A DNA stretch of 64,000 bases, taken from Planctomycetota bacterium. GTDB taxonomy: Bacteria > Planctomycetota > Planctomycetia > Pirellulales > Pirellulaceae. Positions within the stretch are counted from its first letter, which is position 1. Each line of letters begins with the position of its first letter. Shown piece by piece: positions 28,003 through 37,934 of the stretch. Location: NCBI GenBank assembly GCA_026692865.1, contig JAPLNI010000025.1, forward strand, positions 1-64,000. Direction: 5' to 3'. A program made the position numbers and the translations under genes. Below the pieces are notes generated by a model that saw only the letters and a list, made by a program, of their open reading frames with translations, searched no databases and was not told where the DNA came from.

Positions 28003-29271
28003 ATGTCGAATCAAGGACGCTTGAACAACATGAGAAATTTTATTATGAGAAACATCTCTGAGTCTGTGGTTCGATCAGCGAGTATTGCTTTTTGCTTGAG
28101 CTTCGTTTGCTCGATGGTCGTATTTTTGGACCGTAGCCTACTAGCAGACGAAAATGACCAAAGGCATTTAGTGAACTTCTCTTTGAATGCAGTGTTTCAG
28201 GGAGAAGACGTTGATCTGCCTGAGGACTTTATTGCTCGCGTGGAAGATGGAAAACTAAAAGTAATATTGGAGTCACTCGGTGCTCAGGGACAGCGATCTG
28301 TTCGATCCAACCTTTTGGTTTCGCTACTCGATGAGGACGGCGTTAAACAGGTCGCAACAACAAATTCGTCTGGAATCGCGCAGTTTACGAACGTTAGGGT
28401 AGACGCTCTGCACGCCTTACTAATAAACGACGAGAATTTCCACGCTGCGATTCCCATCCTATCAGTATCGCCTGAGAAAGCTTTAGAAAAGAACCTTGTT
28501 GCTAGCGACGTTCGCTTGGCTCCGATGCCAGCTGATCGTGATGCGATTCTTACTTCCCTTGCGAGCAGCAGTTCACCAACTTCGAGCGTGGGCGCAGTGA
28601 TGGGAGTTGGCGACTTCATGCCCTCAAGCGTGTCGGCTTACCGTGTCCATCTAAGAAAAGACGGAACACTCGATGGCCGCGTCGTCGTTGCCGATCGCGA
28701 TTTGGATCGGTCCCAACGATACGCGAGTATAACGATTTTTCGAGATCGACAAACAGTCGCAAGAGCAACGGCCAGCGCGGAGGATGGAAGTTTCGGATTA
28801 CCAAACTTGGCCGTCGGTGCTTATGGTGTGATTGCTTCAGGGCCTGCCGGATACTCGGCGTTTGAATTCGAAGTGCTCCCTGCGTCGGCCGCTCTCGCTA
28901 TGCCTAAAGATCGTCAGGATCTGCCGGTTTCATTACAACCCCCTGCGGCTTCGTCAAAGCTGTACGTGTTCTTGATTCCACCAAAGCTCATGGTAAGAGT
29001 TCGCGATGAAATCACGAATGCTTACGGCGTTGAACCAATACCTACCAACATGGCGGCTGGTCCAACGGTTGGATTCCCTGGTGGAGGCGGATTTGGCGGC
29101 GGTGGCGGCGGATTTGGTGGTGGCGGCGGAAGTGGAATCGGTGGTGGAGGTTTCGGCGGCGGTGGTGCACTTGCTGTTGCCGGAATTGTTGCCGCACTGG
29201 CAACTTCAGGTAACAATTCGACGACCAGCACTAATCAACCTCCAGTGATCGTTAGTCCGATCACCCCTTAG
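28003..29271 (+). CDS. Secreted Gly-rich protein of unknown function
   Basis: This 422-residue protein has a signal segment (SIAFCLSFVCSMVVFLDRSLLA, about residues 27-48) preceded by a basic N-terminus. Other in-frame ATGs at 28030 and 28045 would also keep the signal. The middle looks like one or two beta-sandwich carboxypeptidase-regulatory-like modules (LVSLLDEDGVKQVATTNSSGIAQF; DGTLDGRVVVADRD...ITIFRDRQTVARATASAEDGSFGLPNLAVGAYGV). Residues 355-395 are almost pure Gly with Phe and Ser, then an Ala-rich hydrophobic segment and a short polar tail. From memory this architecture is common in planctomycetes. It lies 217 bases after the kinase gene; function unknown. Confidence 0.72.
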   Translation: MSNQGRLNNMRNFIMRNISESVVRSASIAFCLSFVCSMVVFLDRSLLADENDQRHLVNFSLNAVFQGEDVDLPEDFIARVEDGKLKVILESLGAQGQRSVRSNLLVSLLDEDGVKQVATTNSSGIAQFTNVRVDALHALLINDENFHAAIPILSVSPEKALEKNLVASDVRLAPMPADRDAILTSLASSSSPTSSVGAVMGVGDFMPSSVSAYRVHLRKDGTLDGRVVVADRDLDRSQRYASITIFRDRQTVARATASAEDGSFGLPNLAVGAYGVIASGPAGYSAFEFEVLPASAALAMPKDRQDLPVSLQPPAASSKLYVFLIPPKLMVRVRDEITNAYGVEPIPTNMAAGPTVGFPGGGGFGGGGGGFGGGGGSGIGGGGFGGGGALAVAGIVAALATSGNNSTTSTNQPPVIVSPITP

Positions 29272-29575
29272 ATTCAGCTTTCGATTTCTTGTTTAGTTTC
29301 CAATTCTCTGCCAATCTAAATTTTCGTTAGCCGGGTTCGTAAGAATTCGGACTTCGACAGAAACGACAATGAAATCTGGAGTCTTCAGAATTCTTTCGAC
29401 TTCTATTACGAGTACAAACCCCAGTTTTAACTTTTGGACGAAGCAAGAGGCCGCCGCCTTCCTGAAACTTTAGGTATTCTTGCAGAGTCTCTACTGTTTT
29501 GTCACGATATGGCCATGGCTCGGCTAACGGTTTGTCGAGAGGTCGGTTGGCAAGCTGGGAAGCGTAGCGTTATCA
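29272..29575. other. Intergenic region with a small hairpin
   Basis: This 304-bp gap precedes the WecA-like gene and should hold its promoter. At 29331-29350 CCGGGTTC-GTAA-GAATTCGG forms an imperfect hairpin with a GTAA loop, like those at 59686-59715 and 62247-62266. A 64-codon plus-strand frame (29434-29628) overlaps the next gene and has no support. Confidence 0.5.
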
Positions 29576-30685
29576 ATGATCTGGATTCTCGTTTTATTGG
29601 TAACGGTCTTGCCCTCATTTCTGATTAGCTTTTTTTCAGTAGCCGTTGTGCGCCAAGCTGCGAAACCACTTGGACTGATGGACAAACCAGGACATCGAAA
29701 GATCCACGTTACTCCAATTCCGCTCGGGGGTGGCTTAGGGATTTGGGCAGGACTTGTTGGCACCTTTGCTTTAGGCACAGCAGCGATCTTCATCGATGAA
29801 TCCGTTTGGAAACCCATCGGTCCCTTGAATCCGCTTTCGATACACTTACCGGGGCTGCGTGAGAAGGTTGCCGAGATATGGGTGTTGCTGTTGGGGGCTA
29901 CTATCTTGATGCTACTTGGATTGGCTGACGACCGATCTGGATTACGTTGGCAAGTTCGTCTGGTTGTTGAAGTTGTCGTCGCGGCAGGGATCGTTTATTG
30001 GCAGGGGTTGCAGTTGACTGCCTTTATCGACTTGCCTTGGTTAACAGGGCTGATGAGTGTCCTATGGATTGTGGCGCTGATCAATTCGTTTAACATGCTC
30101 GATAACATGGATGGACTCAGTGGTGGAGTCGCTGCGATTGCTGCTTCGATACTTGCATTGATGTTGATTCTTCAGCCCGATCCAGGGACTCGCCAGCCGC
30201 AGCTTTTTGTTGCAGCGATGCTTCTCGTTTTAGTTGGATCGCTTCTTGGATTTCTGAAACACAATTGGCCTCCTGCTTCGATCTTTATGGGTGACGCGGG
30301 AAGCTACCTCGTTGGATACTGGATAGCGATTGCGACTTTGTTGACAACCTATACGGGCTATCAAGGCCAGACACCCCACGCAATTTTGGCTCCGCTTTGT
30401 GTGTTAGCGATTCCGCTTTATGACATGTGTAGCGTAATATGGATTCGCTTGCGTGAAGGTAGAAGTCCATTCGAGGGTGATAAACGACATTTTTCACATC
30501 GATTGGTTGATCTCGGGCTGTCAAAGAAGAGTGCCGTGTTGACGATCTATTTGGCAACGTTGACATGCGGCTTGGGAGCATTACTCTTGAATCGTACGGA
30601 CATTGTCGGTGCTGGGGTTGTCGTGCTGATGGTTGCTGCAGTCATTAGCCTTATTGCAATTCTTGAGAGCAGGACAACCGGGTGA
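29576..30685 (+). CDS. WecA/TagO/MraY-like glycosyl-1-phosphate transferase
   Basis: This 369-residue polytopic membrane enzyme should move a sugar phosphate from a UDP-sugar to undecaprenyl phosphate, the first step in building a lipid-linked glycan. The family's metal and nucleotide sites are visible: LLGLADDRSGLRWQ, NSFNMLDNMDGLSGG, and SIFMGDAGSYLVGY. The cytosolic basic loop near the end is EGRSPFEGDKRHFSHRLVDLGL, the HIHH-like region of WecA (here RHFSHR). MraY is less likely because the loop pattern is that of WecA/TagO. Its stop overlaps the GTG start of the O-antigen-ligase gene, so the pair is cotranslated. Confidence 0.9.
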   Translation: MIWILVLLVTVLPSFLISFFSVAVVRQAAKPLGLMDKPGHRKIHVTPIPLGGGLGIWAGLVGTFALGTAAIFIDESVWKPIGPLNPLSIHLPGLREKVAEIWVLLLGATILMLLGLADDRSGLRWQVRLVVEVVVAAGIVYWQGLQLTAFIDLPWLTGLMSVLWIVALINSFNMLDNMDGLSGGVAAIAASILALMLILQPDPGTRQPQLFVAAMLLVLVGSLLGFLKHNWPPASIFMGDAGSYLVGYWIAIATLLTTYTGYQGQTPHAILAPLCVLAIPLYDMCSVIWIRLREGRSPFEGDKRHFSHRLVDLGLSKKSAVLTIYLATLTCGLGALLLNRTDIVGAGVVVLMVAAVISLIAILESRTTG

Positions 30686-33258
30686 ACAATCTTCCACAAA
30701 GACTTTTGCTGATTGTATTTGGTGCAACAGCCGGGCTGCTGAGTGTCGGTCAAATGGTGCCCAGCGATACAAACCAAATTGCCGCTGGCGAGACACTGCC
30801 TCAAACTTTACTTTGGTTAGTGGTGTGGGTCATATTTGTCTTGGCTTTGGTGTTGAGCGGCTCCTTGCAAACGATGAATCTATCCGGAAGGCGCCTTGGA
30901 AGTTCGAGGCAGTTTTCTCTCGTAGGTAGCACTTCGCAACGCGAAAACGCAGCCGCGAGTAATACGTTGGGCAATTGGTTCATCGTCGCAGTTGTCTTCA
31001 CAATCATCTGGATTTTCCTAGCGGCATGGAACGTATACGGAGTCGGCAATTTTCGATTTGCGATTAATGGATGGTGGCAATGGGTTGCTTGGTTCGCTGC
31101 GTTTTTTCTTACCTTTCGCTTGGTGCAAATTGGTGGGACTGCCGAGCCCTTTATCAAGTGGATGATCGCGCTTTGTTTCCTAGTAAGCCTGCACGGGTGC
31201 TATCAAGTCTTCGTCTCGTTACCTGCTGATCGTGAGCGTTTTCGAAGCGATCCTCAAGCGGTCCTTGCTGAAGCTGGGATTGAGGCAGCGACGGGATCAT
31301 CGACCTACATGTTATTTGAAGGCCGCTTGCGCGATACTTCGCCGACAGGACCTTTCGCGCTTACGAACTCGCTAGCTGGTTTCTTGCTGCCGTGGTTGGT
31401 TGTTTTGTTTGCTCAAGGCTTTCATCGAATCGTTGATCGTCCGCCTCAGTCGAGCGATCTCGATTTCAACTTGTTGCCCAATCGTATGAGTGTTGCAGCC
31501 ATGATTGTTGGAGCATTGATGCTGTGGGTGCTTGTGATGACACAAAGCCGCACTGCATGGATCGCGCTGTTGGTTGGATGTTTTGTCTATGTGGTGAATC
31601 ACCCGCGCGTTTCCAAAAAGTTGAAGCGGCTTGTGAACCCTTACTCGGCAATTTTTGTGTTCATGATCGTTGGGCTTGTTATGGCGATTTACCTATGGGA
31701 TCGCAAGCTGGTTCTTGAGGCACCGCAGTCGCTCGCATATCGATTGGGGTATTGGCAAACGACGTTAAGGATGGCAAGGGAACACTTGTGGTTGGGAGTC
31801 GGCCCTGGGAACTTTCAAGCTTATTTCGCAACGTTCAAATCATTGGAAGCTTCGGAAACAGTTGCCGATCCACATCATTTTCTTTTTGAAACGCTTGGAA
31901 CGGCCGGCTTGCCAGCGCTTGCTGGATTATCTTCAGCGATCCTCGTTGGTTTAGCTCTCAGTTGGAAGCGACGAACCGCAGATACGATTTCTACTGAAGG
32001 CTGCGAGCTACGAAAAAGTTCATTCCAGGCGGCTTCGATTTCAGTTTACAGTGGTGGCGTTATTGGATTGATCTTTGTTTGGGTTTCCGTTGGGGCGTTA
32101 GGACCTTCGCCAGTTGCTACACCCTACTGGCTAGGAATCCCGGTTGTCATCGCTTACTTCATGTGGAGTTTCTATCGAGAAAACACGAAGTTGATTGAGA
32201 CATCGCGTTTGCCCAAAAAGAATCGAATCAAAAACAATTTAGACTCGGCGCAGTCGCCCCAATTGGTGGCTCGCCAAAATGAGGTTCAAGGGATCGGAGC
32301 GGCGATCGTCGCGTTGCTTGTTCATCTGTTGGCTTCGGGTGGTTGGATGACTCCTGGTGTCGGCAACTCGCTGGCTGTTCTGGTAGCTATATGGTTTGCT
32401 GGAATGATGATCGTCACGGAGCAATTTCCTGTCGCAGACGCCATCGCAGCCAAATCCTCAGACCGCGCAATTCCTAAGGCGACCTTTCAAAGCTGGGTCG
32501 CAGCGATGGGAGCAGTAACACCCATGTTGCTGTTGCTTGTCTTTTATTACTCCACATGGCTCCCAACCCAAAAGCTAAAGTCGCTTCAAATCGGGTTACA
32601 AGATTCAAAAACTCCGATCACGATGGCTCGACTGGACGATCTCGTTGCCTCTGATCCGTGGGATCCATTCCCGTCTCGATTTGTAGCGGACTCGGCTTAT
32701 CGTGAAGCGTTGGCAGTCATCGCGCGTCGTCCGATCACAAATGATTTAGTCGGCAAAGAATCCTCCCAGTATCAAACACTACGAACCGCACGTGATTTGG
32801 CACAAAACTACCGAGCGAAAGACCTCGCAAATTGGCAAGTCTGGCTTCAATCGGGTCAGTGGGAACTGGCGATTGCAGCTTACGAATCGGAAGCATTAGC
32901 AACTTCGCTCAAGTACTTCAAGGAAGCGAGTCGACTTGCCCCCTCTGAGTTGGGCATTCTGACACAAGTTGCCCTGGTCGCATGGATCGCCGATGACAAA
33001 AAACTTGCCAACGAAGCTTGGAATCAAGCTGCCGATCTACAGCAAAGGATCACTCACGTGGATCGCAAGCTTTTTGGTGCCAGTCTCTTTTGGCCTCCAA
33101 ATGTCGGACCTAAATCGACACGCTTGGCCCCCGCAGTGTGGCAAAAAGCTCGTGAGGCAGCCAGTATCGAGTCCAGCAGCAGGCCAGGATGGGTCCGAGC
33201 AGAACCTGTTTTCGAGTTTCTTCGTACTCAACTCGGTATGCCAAGTTCGCTGAAATAG
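30682..33258 (+). CDS. O-antigen ligase/polymerase with TPR tail
   Basis: This 858-residue protein starts with GTG inside a GTGA overlap with the upstream transferase gene. Residues 1-600 have about twelve or more membrane segments. The Wzy_C/O-antigen ligase signature is REHLWLGVGPGNFQAYFA followed by VADPHHFLFETLGTAGLPALAG. The C-terminal 200 residues, after the last membrane segment, are helical and resemble TPR repeats (LAIAAYESEALATSLKYFKEASRLAPSELG...WNQAADL). Wzy_C-TPR fusions join or polymerise lipid-linked oligosaccharides on the periplasmic face. With the upstream gene this makes a minimal exopolysaccharide or O-antigen unit; the remaining glycosyltransferases are elsewhere. Confidence 0.88.
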   Translation: MNNLPQRLLLIVFGATAGLLSVGQMVPSDTNQIAAGETLPQTLLWLVVWVIFVLALVLSGSLQTMNLSGRRLGSSRQFSLVGSTSQRENAAASNTLGNWFIVAVVFTIIWIFLAAWNVYGVGNFRFAINGWWQWVAWFAAFFLTFRLVQIGGTAEPFIKWMIALCFLVSLHGCYQVFVSLPADRERFRSDPQAVLAEAGIEAATGSSTYMLFEGRLRDTSPTGPFALTNSLAGFLLPWLVVLFAQGFHRIVDRPPQSSDLDFNLLPNRMSVAAMIVGALMLWVLVMTQSRTAWIALLVGCFVYVVNHPRVSKKLKRLVNPYSAIFVFMIVGLVMAIYLWDRKLVLEAPQSLAYRLGYWQTTLRMAREHLWLGVGPGNFQAYFATFKSLEASETVADPHHFLFETLGTAGLPALAGLSSAILVGLALSWKRRTADTISTEGCELRKSSFQAASISVYSGGVIGLIFVWVSVGALGPSPVATPYWLGIPVVIAYFMWSFYRENTKLIETSRLPKKNRIKNNLDSAQSPQLVARQNEVQGIGAAIVALLVHLLASGGWMTPGVGNSLAVLVAIWFAGMMIVTEQFPVADAIAAKSSDRAIPKATFQSWVAAMGAVTPMLLLLVFYYSTWLPTQKLKSLQIGLQDSKTPITMARLDDLVASDPWDPFPSRFVADSAYREALAVIARRPITNDLVGKESSQYQTLRTARDLAQNYRAKDLANWQVWLQSGQWELAIAAYESEALATSLKYFKEASRLAPSELGILTQVALVAWIADDKKLANEAWNQAADLQQRITHVDRKLFGASLFWPPNVGPKSTRLAPAVWQKAREAASIESSSRPGWVRAEPVFEFLRTQLGMPSSLK

Positions 33259-33458
33259 TTCCAGAAGTTAAACCTCCTGTTACAATGTATCCTGGATGCG
33301 ACTTGGGCTAGGCATATTGCTTCCTGACCAGTCGTAAAATCGAAAAGGAAGTCACCACGCCCGACGTAATGTTTAAAAATAAGCAGAACGACTTGCCATA
33401 ACCGTGGCAAAACATTTTTTGGATCAGTTGAATTTTTCAATCACCAATCATTGCACCT

Positions 33459-34721
33459 ATGAAAACGATCGTATTTGTCTTTTTGGCCGCCATTTTGGGA
33501 AGCGGGTTTGGCTACTGGCGAGCTTCTTCACTGGCTGCTAATAATCCACATATCATTGGCGAAGATATCAACCTCGACTCCATTGCGATCGCGTCTGACG
33601 TTATCGAACAGCAGAAAAAGAAAAACCTAGCCCCGAAAAACACGGCCACTTCAGGGATTATCTCCCAATTGTCGATCGCCAAGGTTGAAACCCCGGACGG
33701 GACAACACTTGATTTTGGAACAATGAAGCGAGGCTCCTCAAGATCACATAGTTTCCGATTCAAGAATGTGGGGCTCGCTCCACTCCAATTGACGGTGAAA
33801 GGAAGCACTTGCAAATGCACGATCGGTTCGCTCGAAAAATCGGTCTTGGAACCAGGCGAGGAAACCGAAGTCGGGTTGAAGTGGACCGCCGAGGGGAACT
33901 TGTCCGAGTTTTCTCAGACCGCGACGATCGGAACGAACGACCCGCGACAACTGGAAGTCCAGCTAAGCATTCACGGGAAAATAGGACAAAGTTATGTTCT
34001 AGAGCCGGAAGAATTGAGTTTTGGCGAATTCTCCGCCCGAGATAGTCTGACTAAAACGTTTAGGTTGTATAGCTACGAAGAAACACCACTTTGGGTGAGT
34101 GGATTTTGGGCAGATTTGGATGAGAGACGAATCAAGGTCACCAACGAGGTTCGTAGATTGGAGCCTGGGGAAGTGCCCGAGCACGCAGACGCTCGTCATG
34201 TGGCAGATTTCAAAGTAGAAGTTGCTCCCGGACTACCCGCTGGACCCGTGAATGGGCAAGTTCGTCTCGATGTAGGTGAGACCGAAAAGTATCCACTATC
34301 GGTTCGTTGCACCGGTAAATGTGTTTCGGATCTACGAATCGTTGCAGGTACCGACTACAACGAGCGTGCCAATGTGTTTAACGCTGGGATTTTTGTCAGT
34401 GAAAAAGGGGGCGAAAAGCTCTTTTGGGTAGCGGCTCGGAATAATGACAGCAAACAGATTGGGCTGAAGGTAAAGAAAATTACACCCGAGAATCTCCAAG
34501 GTACATTTGATATCGTTATTGGCGAGCCAACTCGGAATCCTACCCAAACGCTCTTTCCCGTTCGGATTCAAGTACCTCAAGGATGCCGCGAAATTGCTAG
34601 AGGCGGAACAAGTTCGGATAACTACATCAAATTGTTTTTCGAAACCGATCAGGAAGAGGCAAGCGAAATTAGCCTGTATATGAAGCTCATTGTTGAAAAA
34701 GAAGAGTCGATCAACTTCTAA
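33459..34721 (+). CDS. DUF1573-containing exported protein
   Basis: This 420-residue protein has an N-terminal signal or anchor (IVFVFLAAILGSGFGYWRASSLAA). Residues 80-160 match DUF1573, an Ig-like fold recognisable by LDFGTMKRGSSRSHSFRFKN, then GSTCKCTIGSL and VLEPGEETEVGLKW. The rest looks like further beta-sandwich repeats (EELSFGEFSARDSLTKTFRLY; VARNNDSKQIGLKVKKI). Planctomycetes encode many such proteins; some accompany cytochromes or cell-surface complexes. It lies just upstream of the tetraheme cytochrome gene in the same direction, so a partnership is possible but unproven. Confidence 0.85.
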   Translation: MKTIVFVFLAAILGSGFGYWRASSLAANNPHIIGEDINLDSIAIASDVIEQQKKKNLAPKNTATSGIISQLSIAKVETPDGTTLDFGTMKRGSSRSHSFRFKNVGLAPLQLTVKGSTCKCTIGSLEKSVLEPGEETEVGLKWTAEGNLSEFSQTATIGTNDPRQLEVQLSIHGKIGQSYVLEPEELSFGEFSARDSLTKTFRLYSYEETPLWVSGFWADLDERRIKVTNEVRRLEPGEVPEHADARHVADFKVEVAPGLPAGPVNGQVRLDVGETEKYPLSVRCTGKCVSDLRIVAGTDYNERANVFNAGIFVSEKGGEKLFWVAARNNDSKQIGLKVKKITPENLQGTFDIVIGEPTRNPTQTLFPVRIQVPQGCREIARGGTSSDNYIKLFFETDQEEASEISLYMKLIVEKEESINF

Positions 34722-34896
34722 ATCCCAAACGTTTCGAAGGGGTAGGGCCTTAGGGCAGAACGATTTCATGGCCAATTTCGAATTCAATCGGACAGGTGGA
34801 AAAATTTCTGCGATCAGAGGATAGCCGCGACCGAAACGATTCTTTACAGTTGCACTGGCAGTGAGAGTTCGTTCACAAATCAGTCGAAGTAGATCC

Positions 34897-36702
34897 ATGG
34901 CTCAATACAAAAGCTTTTCCCGATACCTAGCCCGTCATTTAGTGTGGGTCTCTGGCATTGTCATTGTCGTTGGTATCGCCGTGCCAAATCTTACTACCCA
35001 AGCACAGGAAAGGTTTCGCCAAAACAATGGACGATCCGGTACTCCTGCAAAGCCGGGCAGCCGTATTTTCATTCGTCCCGCGCAGAGTTCTCCCTCACCC
35101 AATCGAGTACAAACCAAACCATCAACTGCCAAACCACCGCAAACAACGGCAGCTTCACCCGATAACATTTCGAAACAAAAAACTCCGTCAGCCGCTGCAG
35201 CAATCGTGGCTGCCAAGCCGCTTATCCATAGCGATTCCGACCTGAATTTGATCGGGAAGAATATTCCCAAGACAGAAGATCCGATCACCGTCGCAACCGA
35301 AGCCGAAAAAAATCAAGTCATCGCGCCCGATTGGGAAAAGCCCTGGGCTTGTCTGATGCTCACCGGTCGGCAGCATGGATATATAGAACCTTGCGGTTGT
35401 ACCGGACTCGAGAATCAAAAAGGTGGGCTGAACCGACGTGACACCCTTTTAACGAGTCTTCGCGAGCGAGGATGGGATGTTTTCCCGATAGATACTGGCG
35501 ATCAAGTTCGAAGGTTTGGTCGTCAAAGCGAGATAAAATTCGCTCGAACCGCAGAGGCTCTCAAGATGATGGATTACTCGGCAATTATGTTCGGGCCGGA
35601 AGAGCTAAAGCTATCCGCAACCGATCTTTACGTCGCTTTGACAGATCAAAACGGGAAGCAATCGAGTCCTTTCGTCGCCGCCAACGTTGAGATTCTGACT
35701 CCTGGTGCTCCCGATCCGATCAAGATCATCCAAGTCGGCACCAGGAAGATTGGTATCACTGGTGTCCTCGGTGACGAGATGGCCAAAGAGCTTCGCAGCG
35801 GCGATGTCACCGTTACGCCGACGGCTACTGCTCTGAAAGCCGCTGCGCAAAAGCTCCAGGATGCAAAATGCGATTTTCTCGTCTTGATCGCACACGCTTC
35901 ACTCGAAGAATCTGCCGAGCTTGCCAAGTCCGTTCCCATTTTTGATCTCGTGGTGACTGCCGGAGGATACGGCGAACCCTACTATAAACCCGAGCCAATT
36001 GAAGGTACCAAATCGGTCATGCTGCAAGTCGGCGTGAAGGGAATGTATGCCGGTGTCGTAGGGCTGTATGATCGAAAGACAGACCCAATCAGCTACCAAC
36101 GAGTTGCATTGAGTTCGCAGTTCGAGGATTCGCCTCGGATCATGGAACTCTTTGGACGCTATCAAACAGAGCTCAAGCAAACAGGACTAGAAGGGCTGGG
36201 ACTTCGGCCACTTAGCCACCCTTCGACTCGCGAATTCGTCGGCTCCGAAAGCTGTGGAGAGTGCCACACAACAGCCTTCGAGATCTGGAAAAACACTCCG
36301 CACGCTCACGCAACGGATTCGATCATCAATCCACCTGGTCGCGGACAAGTTGCACGTCACTTCGACCCAGAATGTTTGTCTTGCCACGTCACGGGTTGGA
36401 ATCCGCAAGGATTTGATCCTTATGTAGGTGGATTTGTGTCGCTTGAGAAGACTCCGCACCTTGTTGCCAACGGTTGCGAAAACTGCCACGGTCCGGGAGC
36501 CGCTCACGTCGCAGCCGAGTCAGGTGATTCGTTTGTTGCGCCTGAGATTTTAGCTCGCCTTCGCGAGGAAATGCGACTGCCGTTAGACGCAGCACAAGAC
36601 AAATGTATGGAATGCCATGACATGGATAACAGCCCGAACTTTCATAAAGAAAACGCGTTCCAAGAGTACTGGGAACAAGTCAAGCACGTGGGTAAAGACT
36701 AG
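34897..36702 (+). CDS. Tetraheme cytochrome c554-like protein with 5'-nucleotidase-like domain
   Basis: From the ATG at 34897 the protein has 601 residues with a signal anchor (about 15-35). After a Pro/Thr-rich linker, residues 150-430 resemble the UshA/5'-nucleotidase metallophosphoesterase fold. Segments are LTGRQHGYIEPCGCTGLENQ, FPIDTGDQVR and VLIAHASLEE, but the GNHE metal motif is replaced by MFGPEEL. Residues 445-601 hold four CxxCH heme sites at about 453, 493, 527 and 570 (CGECH, CLSCH, CENCH, CMECH), with GCENCHGPGAAHV typical of cytochrome c554. It should carry electrons in the periplasm; the phosphatase-like part may be a structural or binding domain. It overlaps the threonine aldolase start by one base. 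Confidence 0.88.
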   Translation: MAQYKSFSRYLARHLVWVSGIVIVVGIAVPNLTTQAQERFRQNNGRSGTPAKPGSRIFIRPAQSSPSPNRVQTKPSTAKPPQTTAASPDNISKQKTPSAAAAIVAAKPLIHSDSDLNLIGKNIPKTEDPITVATEAEKNQVIAPDWEKPWACLMLTGRQHGYIEPCGCTGLENQKGGLNRRDTLLTSLRERGWDVFPIDTGDQVRRFGRQSEIKFARTAEALKMMDYSAIMFGPEELKLSATDLYVALTDQNGKQSSPFVAANVEILTPGAPDPIKIIQVGTRKIGITGVLGDEMAKELRSGDVTVTPTATALKAAAQKLQDAKCDFLVLIAHASLEESAELAKSVPIFDLVVTAGGYGEPYYKPEPIEGTKSVMLQVGVKGMYAGVVGLYDRKTDPISYQRVALSSQFEDSPRIMELFGRYQTELKQTGLEGLGLRPLSHPSTREFVGSESCGECHTTAFEIWKNTPHAHATDSIINPPGRGQVARHFDPECLSCHVTGWNPQGFDPYVGGFVSLEKTPHLVANGCENCHGPGAAHVAAESGDSFVAPEILARLREEMRLPLDAAQDKCMECHDMDNSPNFHKENAFQEYWEQVKHVGKD

Positions 36703-37727
36703 TGATAGACCTTCGAAGCGATACGGTTACCCGCCCAACACCTGGCATGCTGGCGGCAATGAGTCAAGCAAAAGTGGGTGACGCGATAATCGATATCGAT
36801 CCTTCGACGCGTCTGCTGGAAGAAACGGTCGCAGAGATGCTGGGCAAGGAAGACGCGCTCTTCATGCCCAGCGGGACAATGACGAATCAAATTGGGATTC
36901 GTTTGCACTGCATTCCGGGCGATGAGTTTCTCTGTGAATATGAATGCCACATCTACACCTATGAGCAAGGGGGCTTTGCCCAGCTAAGCCAACTCGTCGC
37001 ACACACGGTCGTTGGTAACGAATGCCTGCTAAATGTCGAGCTGATTCGAAATCGAATTCGACCTGACAACGATCATTTTGCACGAACAAAATTAGTGTGC
37101 CTGGAGAACACTCACAATCGCGGCGGTGGTCGCATTCATCCGCTCGCTCAAGTCAACGAAATCTGCGACTGGGCACATAGCCATCAATTGAAGACACATC
37201 TGGACGGAGCTCGATTGTTTAACGCTGCCGTTGCAACAGGTATTGCTGAGCGTGATTGGTGCCGCGGATTTGACTCGGTGAGTGTCTGCTTCAGCAAAGG
37301 ACTCGGGGCTCCCGTGGGTTCATGTCTGGTTGGCACTAAGGAATACATCCTTCGTGCCAAACGAGCGAGGAAACTCTTTGGTGGCGGCATGAGGCAATCC
37401 GGTTTTCTAGCTGCTGCTGCTCTTTATGGCCTTCAACATCAACGCGATCGATTGGCAGAGGATCACGCGAATGCTCAGATTATTTCTGAAGCGGTTCGTC
37501 GTTCCGAGAAACTTTCCCTTGCCTTCGAAACGGTCGATACGAACATCTTGATTGTCAGACTTGACGAATCGCTTGGGACAGCCGCCGATTTTGTGCAAAG
37601 GCTTGCGACGATGGGCGTTGCGGCTCTGCCGTTTGGCCTTCGGAGCCTTCGGCTGGTAACACATCTCGACGTAAGCCGCGAACAGATTTTGCGAGCTTGC
37701 GAGATACTCGAAGAACTCGCTTCGTAA
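36702..37727 (+). CDS. ltaE: Low-specificity L-threonine aldolase
   Basis: This 341-residue PLP enzyme of fold type I should split L-threonine or L-allo-threonine into glycine and acetaldehyde. The N-terminus IDLRSDTVTRPTPGMLAAM is characteristic. Other family segments are LFMPSGTMTNQI, CLENTHNRGGG, THLDGARLFNAAVA and the PLP lysine Lys199 in VCFSKGLGAPVGS. It starts with GTG directly at the stop of the cytochrome gene (TAGTG), so translation is probably coupled, although the two functions have no obvious link. Confidence 0.94.
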   Translation: MIDLRSDTVTRPTPGMLAAMSQAKVGDAIIDIDPSTRLLEETVAEMLGKEDALFMPSGTMTNQIGIRLHCIPGDEFLCEYECHIYTYEQGGFAQLSQLVAHTVVGNECLLNVELIRNRIRPDNDHFARTKLVCLENTHNRGGGRIHPLAQVNEICDWAHSHQLKTHLDGARLFNAAVATGIAERDWCRGFDSVSVCFSKGLGAPVGSCLVGTKEYILRAKRARKLFGGGMRQSGFLAAAALYGLQHQRDRLAEDHANAQIISEAVRRSEKLSLAFETVDTNILIVRLDESLGTAADFVQRLATMGVAALPFGLRSLRLVTHLDVSREQILRACEILEELAS

Positions 37728-37934
37728 ATAATTTCTAATCTTCCTCTTGACGCTGATCCGCAGGAATGGTACTCCCTAGACCCAAACTCATGGATTGAGT
37801 TTCGGAAGTTCTTAGGCGAGTTTTGTTTTTATTGCATTATCCATTTTGGGCTTAAGCCCGGATTGAGATCAGTAAGACGTACACGCCGATTGAGCTCGAT
37901 GATATTTTGCATGTCGCGAAGAAGGAGCGTCGCG

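Noticed and set aside
29022-29231. Minus-strand Pro-rich frame opposite the Gly-rich C-terminus
   Set aside because: Pro codons are the complement of Gly codons, so this is a shadow of the Gly-rich protein.
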